Origin: Cunninghamia lanceolata
Taxonomy: Eukaryota > Streptophyta > Pinopsida > Cupressales > Cupressaceae
NCBI GenBank assembly: GCA_027924645.1
Contig: BSBN01001251.1
Span: forward strand, 1 to 64,000
Reading direction: 5' to 3'
Length of the DNA stretch: 64,000 nucleotides
Shown here: piece by piece, positions 13,446-27,400 of the stretch
How the letters are laid out: every line of letters begins with the position of its first letter
How positions within the stretch are numbered: the stretch's first letter is position 1
The notes under the pieces: model-generated
What the model saw: the letters and a program-made list of their open reading frames with translations, nothing else
Told to the model about the DNA's origin: nothing
The model's database searches: none
Position numbers and translations under genes: made by a program

Positions 13446-15323
13446 TTGTCATGGATTGTGGAAAACTCATGACTACTAAGTTTGTGTATGTAATTATAAT
13501 GTAATTTGAATTGCAAACATTTATTTAGTTATTAATTTTTATTTGGTTTTGGCCTATATTTTTGATTTGTTTTTTGAATTTGTCTTGGAAGTTAAAATGC
13601 TTGGGATAATTTAGAAATAATTAATTTATGATATTATCACATCTCAAATCTATGACTATTAACTTCATTTTAACAATTTTTTTTTTTTGAAACTTTTCAA
13701 ACAAATTTAATTCCATTTGAATTCATACATATTAAGATGAACCTTAGACTCAATAATACATGTATTTTATTATGAAATTTATACATTAAAATAAATAAAT
13801 AAAATTTACAATGGTAAAAATGAAGATAATGGACTATTAATTTTAATCTTTTGGATGATTGTATTAATTTAGGTAAAACACCAAAATCACAGATTTCATT
13901 AATACGTTTTATTTGGAGTGTTTCAAGGTATTCTTATTAACTAGGCAAAATTAGGGATAACATGTTAATTCCGTCATTTTTACCCTTTCTTTTAAAATGA
14001 TAAGCTTTAACAGAAAAAGTAAACTCCGCTATATAAGTTTCGAATAAAGGAAAACTGCACCGTAAGGTCTTAAAATGTAATCTATATCAAACCTTTGATG
14101 TTGTATTTATTCCTACATGTCCAAATATTTTTTAGAGGAGCCACCGCTCTGCATTTATATATTAAATGAGACAATTTAAAAAAAATCTATTAATCTATTA
14201 TAATTATAATTATAATTATTAATAATAAATAATAATATAAACTTTATAATAAATATTGTTATGTAATTTTTGAATTTAAAATTAATTTAAAAATTTATAT
14301 TTCTTAAGTTTTAATTTAGATTTTAAGAACTCTAAGGTCTTTCTTGAATAGTGTGAAATTATTTTATTTAGAACTGCAACATGTGGGGAGTAAATTTTCA
14401 AAATAAAAAACAATGCGTAATTTGCAAGCCCCAACTATGGTTGATTTTTTTTTTATTTATTATTTTGTTTTTAACTAAAATGAGTTATGTATAAAGGTAA
14501 AGGCGTGACATGATGATCAATCTTGTCCCCATTTATAAAAGTAATTGGGAGCTCGGCCGCCACTGTTTCACAATCCTCTTGCACGTTCCTTCGTACGGTA
14601 CATTTTTGGTTTTCATTTTTTGTTTTTTTGGTTATTTATGGAGAGATCATTTATGATTTGAAAAAAAATGAATGGTCAAAATGCTTTTGATAGTAGTTCT
14701 TTTAATCTAAGTCATTGATCTATGTAATTCATCACGTGCTGCTCACATAAGGAAGGCTTTCAGCGTAATAAATAAAAACACCCTTCCAACTGCAAAAACT
14801 GACTAAATTCACTAAACCTCATCAAGTTGTGATTGGGCAAACAAAGCACTTTAATAATCACCAATTGGAAACGCAATAGGAAAAAAAAATTACAAAAATC
14901 CAAGCCAAAATGATTTCTCTTCGAGTTGAAAAAAAGCAATAAATAAACACACCCCAAAACTGATTAGATTCACTAAACCTCGTTCTTGATTATCTCAATA
15001 ATAGCGCGCCTTTTACAAATAGGTACACATACTTTTCAATATAGAGTTCATACAAAATTTACAAAACATGCCGATCTAATCATAAATCACTATCTGGGTG
15101 ATTGCTGAACATGCTGACTAGCATTTCGAAACCATGTTTACAGAAGGAGCACAATCGTCGCTAATTATGTTAGTGTGTAAAGAGTTAAATTAAACCTCCC
15201 AAGCATCAAAATGGTCAAATATAGGGATGAAACGAAATCAGAAACCTTACATATACTGCATTTCATAATCGAAATGAGTTAAGACAAAACTAATTACATG
15301 ACTCTACGAATTAAGACAACTAA
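13446..15323. other. AT-rich downstream flank and 3' untranslated region of the helicase gene
   Basis: No coding family is recognised. The part next to 15323 is the likely 3' untranslated region of the minus-strand helicase gene; its polyadenylation site cannot be placed. It contains poly-T runs and the second copy of the dispersed repeat. Confidence 0.4.
14815..14945 (+). repeat. Dispersed repeat, copy 2 (partner at 11655-11810)
   Basis: Same block order as the copy 3 kb away, including a TTGTGATTGGGCAAAC-like start and GCCAAAATG followed by a TTGAAAA-like end. Confidence 0.45.
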
Positions 15324-15338
15324 TTACATGACTCTGTA
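15279..15338 (-). repeat. Short tandem duplication around the helicase stop codon
   Basis: On the plus strand, TTAAGACAA(AA)CTAATTACATGACTCT appears at 15279-15306 and again at 15311-15336. The copy at higher coordinates holds the last codons and TAA of the helicase gene. The other lies just inside the 3' untranslated region. Confidence 0.8.
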
Positions 15339-15449
15339 AATATTATTTTTATTATATATTAAAAATTCACTCTCGAGTCGGGACAGCAGTTCAACAATAA
15401 AATCCTTGCTGGATCCAGGAAAATGCTCTAAGGTTTGGCGGAGCGAAGC
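15324..15449 (-). CDS. RecQ-like helicase terminal exon with stop codon
   Basis: The exon is 126 nt including TAA at 15324-15326. The acceptor is TAATTTGCAG (15450-15459), after a 152-bp intron (15450-15601). The peptide begins [17 protein letters not shown] and ends [13 protein letters not shown], so together with the end of the previous exon it makes a small helical domain closed by a beta-like strand pair. This could be a winged-helix-type fold (inference). The stop codon and about 30 bp around it are tandemly duplicated in the 3' untranslated region (15279-15308 versus 15311-15338). No clear AATAAA was seen just downstream on the minus strand. Confidence 0.82.
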   Translation of the reverse strand, partial: ASLRQTLEHFPGSSKDFIVELLSRLESEFLIYNKNNIYRVM

Positions 15450-18400
15450 CTGCAAATTATAAAAACATGTGATTTTACAATGCACATTTATGTATGACAT
15501 ATATAATGATCACGGCCATGAAATGCATAATTGCTCTTGATATAGAAAGACTTGAATAAATCTGGTTTAAGTAAACAATAATATATTGCAACCAAGCTTA
15601 CCCCATCACATTCACTAAGCCAAGATAACAAAGTATCTTCTGTAACTTGCAAAGGCTGGACGTCCAAACGAGATTTGTAGACAGATTCCGAACAATATTT
15701 CTTGGTAGAGTTATTAACAGAAAACATATCTGTGACTTCAATTTTTCTTCTGTGAGTGCTTGCTCTTCCATCACTTGCAATCCATGGAGGTTTTGCAAAA
15801 GAATCTTCCTTAGATGGACTTGATGCTTTAACCAGATCATCCTCTTTTGGACATAGAGGCGTGCTTTCAGAACCAGCTTGCAAAACCGAAGGAGAACCCA
15901 TTGAGCAACTCACATCCTCATCTTCTGATGATTGCATGTCTACGATCTCATCAATAGATAATCCAAGGTCTTCGATATCCAAATAAGTTTTGATATGAGT
16001 ATAGCTTACCTGATCGCACAATTTATCTCTCAATAATAACCAAGGAAACATCGTAAAAAGTTGCACAAATCCTAAGATGTACTATAAATAAGGGGCCGTG
16101 TATGACCAGATAAAGCATGGATTACAAAGGTTTATGATTCGCAAGTGCAAATGAAATCAAGAAAGAAGAAATTATAATCTTTGTTATGACATATGCCTCG
16201 ACCTTCAAATTTTTTGTTCCCTCCTATCATTTGTGACCATACAGCACACGTTAATTTATTCCCTATGCAAAGGCCCATCTTGTTAATAAAGTATTAAATT
16301 TCAGAGCACCATAGCTTAGCACTAAAATGAGCTGGTGTATCGTTCAAAACAGGAAGCACATTATAAAATATCATGATACTTCACTTTACATGCTGAAGAA
16401 TGAAGGTCAAAGAATAAAGTCAATTATAATAATTCCCAGATACTTGAAAACATGCAGTCAAGCAGAAAAACTCAATGGAAATAGCAACCTTGAGAACCAC
16501 AATGCTCTAGGAGGCAGAAAATTAACCTGTATATTCATAAGCATTCCAAGGGCATTGGAACAGGCACTAATCAGTAGTTTCAATGGACTTGATGCTGGGG
16601 ATCACGTTTGGAGAAGCAAGAGAGTTTCACTGTTAATAACTATGCTCAGTTTGTTTGACTATAAAGGGCAAAAAGAATGAAAATTAATATCTCAGAAAGT
16701 CCTTTTCCATTCAAGGCCAAGTAGGAAAAACTTAAGTGTAATGAGGAATTGAAATGGACGGGCTTGAGTGGGGAGGTGAAGCTAAATTTTGATGGGGCTT
16801 CAAGAAGAAACCCTAGAAGGGCGGAGGCTGGATATATGTTATGGGATCATAAAGGTGGCTTTATGTTCAGTGGATCTATCTCTTTTGGAGAGCAAATGAA
16901 TAATTGTGCAGAATGGGTAGCTCTGCTTGCAGGTCTCAAAGCTACCTATGAGGCTAGATACACGAAGTGGAAGTTGAAGGGAATTCTCATGTAGTTGTTA
17001 ATGTGGTGATTAAAGGGTAATGTCCAAATTGGAAATTAAATGTGATTCTAGAAGAGGATAAAGGATGGTGTTTGAAGTTAATCTCCTTTTGTATCTCTCA
17101 TTGATACAGAATCCAAAATAAAGGGGCAGATTTCTTGGCTAACCAAGGGTCTATGCCTCAATACTTCTCTTTGGTGGAAAGTAGGGATATAAATGATTGA
17201 GTAAATCTTGCCTCTCTTATAAAGTGTGATTAGCTGCCATAAGGATTAAATGAGCTTGGTGGTCATTATGACTTGGTAAGGTGTGGCATGGAAATGTGAT
17301 AGTTTTAAGTGCTTGCAGGCTTCCCACACACGATGGTGCATGATAGTAGTATCAAGAAAAGAATGTTAATAATGTTGGGTGGTGTCATTCTTGCATTTTA
17401 TGCTTTGAGTGTCAGCTTTTTGATATATGTAGCTAGCGCTTTTGGTTTAAGCTAGCGCTCTGAATGATTGTAGTTCTGCAGGAAAAAGGTTTGCTGATAA
17501 AAAAACTCCAAAATCTCAAAATCTGGGCAGCGACTACCTTCAACTCTTCACACCATACACTGTCATGTCCCCAATTTTAAGTAACTTAAAATGGTCTTAA
17601 ATTGTAATTTAATTTTATAAAGTATTTTTACTTTATAAAATTATTAGTTTTATTAAGTTACTTAAGTCATGAATTTAAGTGTTATTGTACACACATTTAA
17701 AAAGGGTCATGTAAAAGCATTTAAAATTGTAAGGTGTGATTGTGTACATAAAAAACTTTCATTTAATAAAATTAGGGCCTGTCCTAATTGATGAAAGTTT
17801 AAAAGCGCTGTTGAGAGTCACTGTTGAGCATGTTTTTAGATGCTTATGTCTTGGTTTTTCTGATGTATTGAGTCTATGACTTATGTTTTGTATCCAGTCA
17901 ATGTCAAAGAGAGGTTTCTTTGCATTTACTGAATTGTAGAGGAGAAATCACTTAGGTTTCTCAGTTGGGCTTCATTGTATTTGGAATTTCAATAATTGGT
18001 CTGAGATCATTTTGCAAGCTTCATTGAAGATTGTATGGAAATTTGATAATAAAATGCAGAGGGTTTTATTAAAAATTTATTGACTGATAAATCAATATAA
18101 ATTTGTCTATTTTGAATCGATATTTACATCTCTGGTGTTTGAAGTTTATATACAGATTTTGAACTATATATATGTGTTGCAGTTTAGGAGACAAAACTTT
18201 GACAGGCTTTAGAGATATGCATATTTATAATTAGAGTCTTAGTGGATCGTGGGTCCAATTGTTGGCATAGCCGTCCAACTTGAAGCTGATTGACCACCTT
18301 CACAAAGGATCGCCGCTGCTTGGAAAGTATTTCAGAAGTTTAGTGGAGTTTTATATGGAATGCAAAGGAAAATCGTGAGGATATGCAATTCATAAAGGAT

Positions 18401-21400
18401 AATAAAGAGAACTGGTAACGCAGCATGTTCGTGGTTGATAAGAAGAGGTGGCGTCTATGATATGTCAAGCACATTGAAGTCGTGGCAAATTCAAAGAAGG
18501 TTCGTTGATTTCAGATATTATCCAAACACATAGAAATACATGAGATGTGAGTCATACAGATAAGGAATTCGAAGTGTCGTGGAAGTCTCAATTATAGCAG
18601 CACTCAACAACTTCTACGACACTTCTTTAGAACAGAGGATATATTTGACATAAGGGATTGTAGTCATCTCAGGAGTCGATTTGGAATCGAAGACTCCCAT
18701 TCATTCATATTTGAAATTCGTCAGCATTTGTGAGGCACATCTCTCATCTGAAAGAATTGAGGGTTCCAAATATATGTGATGCTGTTTGTCAAGAAGTTCG
18801 TGAGGATTGGAGTCAAGGAGGAAATAAGCGGCAAATATCAGCTCAAGAATATTCATAAGGTGACACAACTTGTTAAAGGAGTTGATAGAGGAATCACAGC
18901 TCACAAGATTCCGGAGTAGCATTGATCTCATCCAGAACTATTGCATTCGAATGCAATATTGGATTGGTTAATTGTTGAAGAGCTCAGTTGAAGGTTGGGG
19001 GACTGAGCCATATCGTGGAACATCAAAAGATATCAGAGGATTGCGTGGAAGATCTGGGATCATTGATCGATCACTTCACAAGTCATAGCTAGCTGGAGCG
19101 CCAACTAGAAATTGTTGTATATTATTAGAATGCGACTTCATCAGGGAATCAGTGATCTGAGAAAGTAGTTTGTCATCCATCATTTGAAATATTCCGAGCC
19201 AAATTTTTTGTTTTTTCAAATTACAAATTACAAACCAATGCACCCGTTAAGGTTAGCAGCTAAACCAAAACGTTGCTGAAGCAACTCTAACTAGAATGTA
19301 CACCAGGATCCCGATGTGGGCAAGGTGTGAGCATTGGTCAGAGGATCTTAATCAAAATGCTTATGCAATAACTCTAACCAAGAATGGCGCCAATGATGGT
19401 GAGCATATGGTCAGAGGGTCTTCTACACTAAGTACTGAAAGAGAACTCGACACCAAGTATGTGCTACCCAATCCAATATGGAGTTGAGGCGACCATATGG
19501 CGGAGTATTACAAATTACAATGCTTGAAAGAAATAACTGTAATGCTGAAAGTACTCAACACCCAGAATGTGCTTTCTATCCCGGAATGGGAAAGTAGCTA
19601 CCATAGGGCGGAGGTAAAGTAAATACAAAAGCAAATACTGGAAGTAGAGTTGAGCATTACAAATCAGAATTGAACAAGATTGAGAATTACTGCTAGTACT
19701 ACTGCCAGTTTACAAAATGAAGCTCATTCGCCTTTAAATTAAAACTAGCAACCTATGAATTTACTCATATGCTCATATCTCCCTCATAACTCATCCAACT
19801 GACTTGAAACAAAATGCAATATTCCCTAAGAATGATAATGCTTAGGATAGAACACTGAAAACAGATCAAAATGCCATGTATTATTTATGCATAGATTCCA
19901 ATGCACCAGCAGATGGTACGGCCTTCAAGAAAGGGCGATCTGCCTTTAAAAAATCACAGCTATCTCAAAAAAATCTGCAAACTGGAGGAAAGTGACGCCT
20001 TGACCAGACAATGAGAATAAGAGAATACCCAAAACAATATTTTTGTTGTTTTTTGACTTATGAATAAAACACAAATCTGCTGTAGCTAAAAATGCAATGC
20101 TGGAAAAAACTCTAATATGCAAAACTGAACTAAAGCCAAAAGCAGATTACAATGCACAAATCCCAATGTAAACTCACAAATTAGACTATTTCACCACTAG
20201 TTGCTATCTTTCAAGCGAGAAGCAATGCCAAGCTAGGATGCATACATTCCTCGAAGCAATCCCAAGGCCAATTCGGCAGCATAACATTATCAAGATTTCC
20301 GATCCGAAATGAGAGCACTCTTCCCCCTTTTATACTTTTCCAACTGGGAGTCTCTAAAATCCTCTTGCATATGGGATAAAACATGAGAGGGAAAATAATA
20401 TAATCCTCTTTTTCAACCTCACCCTTAAAGTCCCCTCTTTTAAAACAACATTAATATTAAATAATAATGTTTAATTTACGGACTTTAAAATGGAGGCCAA
20501 GATGAAGTCGGAATTCAATGATCTATAGCTCGTTGGAAAGGTCTTGACAAGACGAATCCAACCCCACTCTCAAAATCCCGTTCTGGTGTCAATCCTGAAC
20601 TTACTAAAAATAGCCGTAACCAACAGGGACTAAGGAGAACAAACCTGGAAAGAAACTACCAACCAAACCACAATCCACGAACAAAAGCAACCACCAAAAC
20701 ATTAAACCCCAATTTCAACCTCTGAGTAGCCTACGGGTCTCCGGAATAGGCCAACGGTCAACTGTAAAAGATCAAGCTAGAAAACGGAACATTACAGTCC
20801 GCCCTTCCCAAGATTGCTTGTCCTCAAGCAATTGCAAACCTGGATGCTGCAGAATCTCATCATTCTCCCAAGTAGCATCCTTCATAGGCAAGTTCTTCCA
20901 CTTCACCAAATACTCTCTAATAGTTCTTTTCCTCAAAGAACGCTCCCTGGAATCAAGAATCTCTTCTGGAATCAAAACTAACTGTCCTTCTTCATCCAAA
21001 GGTGGCAACTGTGATGAAGCAACAACATTGTGTCCAAGTGCCTTCTTGAGGCGAGACACATGGAATACATTGTGCACTCTGCTATCCGAAGGTAGCTCCA
21101 ACTCATAAGCTACTGCCCCCACCTTCCTAGTGACCTTGAACGGCCCATAGAAACGTGGTTTGAGCTTCTCAGCTCCACTTTTCTTGAGAGTGGACTATCT
21201 ATAAGGTTGTAGTCGAAGATAAACCATATCTCCAACTTCAAAAGAGCGCTCAACACGCCGCTGATCAGCATACATCTTCTGCTGATTCTGTGCAATCTGA
21301 AGATTGTTCTTCAATGAGTTCAAGATATCTTGACTCTGCTGCAACAAATCTTTGGCCTGAGGGGTTTTGCTATCACCAAACACCAAATCAGCAAAGCTAG

Positions 21401-24400
21401 GAGCCTCATAACCGTAAAGAGCCATGAAAGGTGACATCCTTATTGACATGTGAAAAGTAGAAATATAACAATACTCGCCCATGTGAAGCCACTTCACCCA
21501 AGCTCTTTGCTGCTCCGAAACATAGTTTTTCAGGTAACCTTCCAACCACTTGTTCACTATCTCCGTCTGTCCATCGGTTTGAGGGTGATAACTAGTGCTT
21601 GGAGTAAGCACTGTACCACTCATTCTAAAAACCTCTTGCCAAAAAGTGCTTAGGAACTTGCTGTCCCTATCACTCACAATGTTTTTTGGCAACCCATGTA
21701 ATCTAAACACCTCATGAAAAAACAAATTTGCAACTTGGGCTGCTGAAAAAGAGCTGGCAATGGCGAAGAAGTGAGCAAATTTTGTTAATCTGTCCACTAC
21801 AACATAGATACAGTCTTTACCTTGAACCTTGGGCAACCCTGTTATGAAGTCCATTGATATGCTTTCCCATTTTTGATTGGGAATGGGAAGAGGTTGCAGA
21901 AGACCAGCTAGTATAGTATGCTCATTTTTGTTCATCTGACAAGTGGGACACTCCTGAATGTATCGTTGAACCTGCCCTTTCAGCCCTTTCCAAGAAAATC
22001 TTTCCCTGATCTGCCTATATGTCTTGAAAAACCCTTGATGACCAGCAAATGGAATGTCATGAAAGGTCAACAAAATCTTCTTTTTGAGCTTAGAATCAGC
22101 CACCACAAAGATTCTACCCTTGTAGTGTATCAGCCCTTCGACCACTTTGTACCTTTCATCAAGAAAAGTACCCTCAATGATGCTGGTTGCAAACTGATTT
22201 TTGGCATAATCAGCAAGCAACATGTCCCTCCAATTAGCTGTAAGCTCACACAATGAGCTCAAATGAGGTCTCCTAGATAGAGCATCAGCCACAATATTGT
22301 TTTTCCCTTTGACATATTCGATGTCAAAATCATAAGCTTGAAGCTTACTCACCCACTTTTGTTGCCTCTCGTTCAAATCTCTTTGATGCATGAAGTGCTT
22401 GAGGCTATTATGATCAGTCTTGACCACAAACTTGCTTCCCACCAAGTACTGTCTGAACTTAGCTAATGCATGCATAATGGCAAGCATCTCTTTGTCGTAG
22501 ATGGAGTAGGTCCTTTCAACACCTCTTAATTTTCTGCTTTCAATCACAATGGGATGTTTGTCTTGCATCAAAATAGCCCCAACTCCTTCACCGGATGCAT
22601 CACACTGTAGCTTGAACGGCTTGGAGAAGTCTGGGATAGCTAACACCGGACAAGAGCTCATGATCCCTTTAAATTTATCAAAAGTAGTTTGAGCCTTTTT
22701 TGACCAACAAAAGGCACCCTTTTTCGTGAGGTCAGTAAGAGGAGCAGCATTCTGAGAGTAGCCCTTCACAAATCTTCTGTAGAATCCACAAAGACCCAAA
22801 AATCCTTTCAGATGAGTCAAATTCTCAGGTGGTGGCCAATCAACAATTGCCTTGATCTTTTCAGGATCAACCTTCACTCCTTCAGCACTGATTATATGGC
22901 CAAGGTAAAATAACTCCTTCATTCCAAATTCACATTTGGATTCTTTGGCAAACAAACTCTCTGATTCTAGGATGCTGAGCACTTCCTCCAAGTGCTTGAG
23001 ATGTTCTTCCCATGTCTTGCTGTAGATCAGGATGTCATCAAAAACTATCAATACAAACTTCCTCAACTGCTTCTGAAAGATTTTGTTCATACATGACTGG
23101 AAGGTAGCAGGCGCATTAGTCAACCCAAATGGCATGACTAGAAACTCGAAGTGGCCATAGTGACATCTAAATGCTGTCTTCTCAACATCGAATCCTCTCA
23201 TCCGAATCTGGTAATAACCTGATCTCAAATCGATCTTTGAAAAGAACTTGGCTCCATGTAGCTCATCAATGAGCTCATCTATCCTCGGGATGGGATATCG
23301 ATTTTTGATGGTGCTTTGATTCAAAGCACGATAGTCCACACACATGCGGATGGTACCGTCCTTCTTCTTTACCAAGACAACTGCCGAAGCAAAGGGGCTC
23401 TTGCTTGGACGAATGAAGCCCATCTCCAAAAGTTCTCGAATGTTTTTCTCAATCTCGTCCTTTTGCTTCTTAGGATACCGATAAGGAGTTGTAATAACTG
23501 GTTTAGCTCCTTCCTTGAGCTCTATGACATGCTCCGAACCTCGATCAGGAGGTGGTCCAGGAGGTAAATTAGCAAACACCTTGCTCTTCTTTGTGAGTAA
23601 AGACTGAATATCAGGAGGGTAGTCTCTCTTTGTTTCAACCGGACTAATAGGAAGAATCATACACTCTGCAGCCCACTCAACTTGATCATGACGAATCAGC
23701 CTCGCCATCCTCTTGAATGACACAATCCGAGGACCACCATTGGACATTCCTCTTATCACTACATTCTTCCCTTCGGATTGAAACTTGAGCTCCATGGTTT
23801 GCAGATTTAGAGTGATCTCCCCGAGTGAACGCAGCCATTGAATGCCTAGGACGGCATCCGTATCTCCAATTTTGACTACATAGAAGTCGTCCTTGACTTC
23901 ATAGTTTCCCACTTGCGTGGTCATGTTTGAGATCTTCTTGGTGTAGGTGATGTGAAAACCATCAGCAACCATAACCTTGAAGCCTTCAAACTCTTCTATT
24001 TGCAGCCCCTTCTTTGCCACTACAGCTTCGTCAATGAAGTTATGCGTTGCTCCAGTGTCAATCAAAGCAACTATGCGTTGCCCCTTAATCATCCCTCGAA
24101 CTTTGAAGGATTCATTCCTTTGAAAGCTCGAAAGTTGAGCCAAAGTGCCTCCACTTCCCTTTTCATCTTCGGATTCCTCTGGGACCTTTTCCACTTCACT
24201 GTCTTCAGAATCAGACTGTTGGTCTGACAAATCAGAATTACTTTCTTCAGCTGAATAGTATTCAATTTGATGAAATTTGCCTCCTTTTGGGCAAACATGA
24301 TCTTGGGACCATTTTTCTCTACACTGGAAACATAACCCTTTTCTTCTGAGTTCATTAAGTGTCTCGGGATCCAACCTTGTGACATGAGGTTGATGCTGTT

Positions 24401-27400
24401 TGAACTCCTTATGCTGAGGTCTTTTTCCTTTATCTCTTTTGTGAAATGATGGCTTAGGTTGAAACTTTGCTTTAGGAGCAGCCCACTCCATGTTTCTTGC
24501 CTTCTTCATTGCCTCTTGTAGAGAAGGTGGATCAAAAGCTTTAATCCAACCCTTGAGTGGCTCCGTCAATCCTTCACTGAATAGGATCACCAAGCGCCTC
24601 TCAGTGACTCCTGTGACCATGACTGAAAGCCTTTGAAACTCAGCTATGTAGGCATCAACTGTACCATATTGCTTAAGTTGTGCCAATTCTCTAAAATGCA
24701 CTTCTGGATCTTTTTTCTCAAATCTCTCTATGAGCTTATTGGTAAACTCATCATAGGTAGTGATAGACCGATGACCCAAGGTGACTAGACCATGGTACCA
24801 CCACTCCTGCGCCACCCCATCCAGGTGTAGCGTAGCGAACTTAATCGCCTCCTCCTCCTCCATGGGTCTAAGAGCTAGATAGTTGTCTAACTTCTGTATC
24901 CAAGCTCTGGTTGAACTATTGTCACTCCCATCAAAATGTGGAAGCATAACCTTGTTGATAGCTTGATGCAAATCCCCATGAACTATTGTCCTCCTTTGTT
25001 CATAATGTCTTCCTTGTCCTCTATCCTTCCTTTTATGATCCATAAAATCATTATAAGACATATCTGCCTTAATTTCATCAGGTAGAGAATCATACTCAGC
25101 ACGGCCGAGTCTCAACTGTTCAACAAATGACACATTTTCTTCTAGATCAAGATGAGGTTTTACTGGTGCCAAGAAAGTGGGTTTGAATGGCCTGGAAGAA
25201 ATGTTTGTGTTATTTGAAGCACGCTGAGCAGCATGTCCGTCATGCTGGTTGGTGGCACTGTGTTCTCCACCATGTCCTGAATTGTTCAGTAGAGGTTGGT
25301 TCTGACCCATTCTCCCCATCATGAGAGATATCATATCCATTAAAGTATCCATCTTCCTCTCGAACCTCTTTGCCGGACTTAATGATCTTTCTCTTCCTTT
25401 CCCATTATTATCTTTGTTACCTCCCGACGTCCCCTCATTATCCCTCATTTCTCCTTCAGGAGAAGACTCCCAATTGGCTCTTAATACCTCTGAAGCTGTC
25501 TGACCTTCTGGGGCCTGATGCCAATGAAACTGACTGGTAGCCTTCTTGTATTCTCTTGCTAAGTACCTCTATTCTCTGTCACTCATAGAAGATTGTTTTC
25601 ACAGGATGGCAGGATGCGTGGCTCTGATACCATTGAAATATTCCGAGCCAAATTTTTTGTTTTTTCAAATTACAAATTACAAACCAATGCATCCGTTAAG
25701 GTTAGTAGCTAAACCAAAACGTTGCTGAAGCAACTCTAACCAGAATGTACACCAGGATCCCGATGTGGGCAAGGTGTGAGCATTGGTCAGAGGATCTTAA
25801 TCAAAATGCTTATGCAATAACTCTAACCAAGAATGGCGCCAATGATGGCAAGCATATGGTCAGAGGGTCTTCTACACTAAGTACTGAAAGAGAACTCGAC
25901 ACCAAGTATGTGCTACCCAATCCAATATGGAGTTGAGGCGACCATATGGCAGAGTATTACAAATTACAATGCTTGAAAGAAATAACTATAATGCTGAAAG
26001 TACTCAACACCCAAAATGTGCTTTCTATCCCGGAATGGGAAAGTAGCTACCTTAGGGCGGAGGTAAAGTAAATACAAAAGCAAATACTGGAAGTAGAGTT
26101 GAGCATTACAAATCAGAATTGAACAAGATTGAGAATTACTGCCAGTACTACTGCCAGTTTACAAAATGAAGCTCATTCGCCTTTAAATTAAAACCAGCAA
26201 CCTATGAATTTACTCATATGCTCATATCTCCCTCATAACTCATCCAACTGACTTGAAACAAAATGCAATATTCCCTAAGAATGATAATGCTTAGGATAGA
26301 ACACTGAAAACAGATCAAAATGCCATGTATTATTTATGCACAGATTCCAATGCACCAGCAGATGGTACGGCCTTCAAGAAAGGGCGATCTGCCTTTAAAA
26401 AATCACAGCTATCTCAAAAAAATCTGCAAACTGGAGGAAAGTGACGCCTTGACCAGACAATGAGAATAAGAGAATACCCAGAACAATATTTTTGTTGTTT
26501 TTTGACTTATGAATAAAACACAAATCTGCTGTAGCTAAAAATGCAATGCTGGAAAAAACTCTAATATGCAAAACTGAACTAAAGCCAAAAGCAGATTACA
26601 ATGCACAAATCCCAATGTAAACTCACAAACTAGACTATTTCACCACTAGTCGCTATCTTTCAAGCGAGAAGCAATGCCAAGCTAGGAGGCATACATTCCT
26701 CGAAGCAATCCCAAGGCCAATCCGGCAGCATAACATTATCAAGATTTCCAATCCGAAATGAGAGCACTCTTCCCCCTTTTATACTTTTCCAACTGGGAGT
26801 CTCTAAAATCCTCTTGCATATGGGATAAAACATGAGAGGGAAAATAATATAATCCTCTTTTTCAACCTCACCCTTAAAGTCCCCTCTTTTGAAACAACAT
26901 TAATATTAAATAATAATGTTTAATTTACGGACTTTAAAACGGAGGCCAAGATGAAGTTGGAACTCAATGATCTATAGCTCGTTGGAAAGGTCTTGACAAG
27001 ACGAATCCAACCCCACTCTCAAAATCCCGTTCTGGTGCCAATCCTGAACTTACTAAAAATAGCCGTAACCAACAGGGACTAAGGAGAACAAACCCGGAAA
27101 GAAACTACCAACCAAACCACAATCCACGAACAAAAGCAACCACCAAAACATTAAACCCCAATTTCAACCTCCGAGTAGCCTACGGGTCTCCGGAATAGGC
27201 CAACGGTCAACTGTAAAAGATCAAGCTAGAAAACGGAACATTACATCATTTGCCATTGACCGAACCTCATACTTGTTATGTGCTTCACTGTTTGCAATAT
27301 ATTTTCTAAGATCTGTAGCCAAGTTGACATTGTAATTAGAAAGAATTGATAGTCTGAGTTTTCACAGTGATATCTGATTTAAGTTTCTCAGTCAATATCT

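Larger units (their letters stand above)
19185..27245 (-). mobile_element. Nearly intact Ty3/gypsy chromovirus (8,061 bp)
   Basis: It has two 1,612-bp LTRs (19185-20796 and 25634-27245) and a 5-bp target duplication TCATT (19180-19184 and 27246-27250). A primer-binding site for initiator tRNA-Met and a polypurine tract lie at the inner LTR edges. One gag-pol frame is present, with Gag, protease, reverse transcriptase, RNase H, integrase and chromodomain in the Ty3 order. I count about 25 mismatches between LTRs and no gaps (about 1.6%), so insertion was fairly recent for a genome of slow mutation rate. A single in-frame TAG near the pol end splits the frame, so this copy is probably not autonomous now. 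It lies in the helicase intron, same strand as the gene, inside an older LTR. Confidence 0.93.

Noticed and set aside
16004..16009. GTAAGC as a splice donor within the helicase exon
   Set aside because: The peptide [10 protein letters not shown] continues [10 protein letters not shown] only if GTAAGC is coding after an AG acceptor, so it is the exon start.
16327..16680. 117-codon plus frame
   Set aside because: Lies in the helicase intron; no recognisable domain or related copy.
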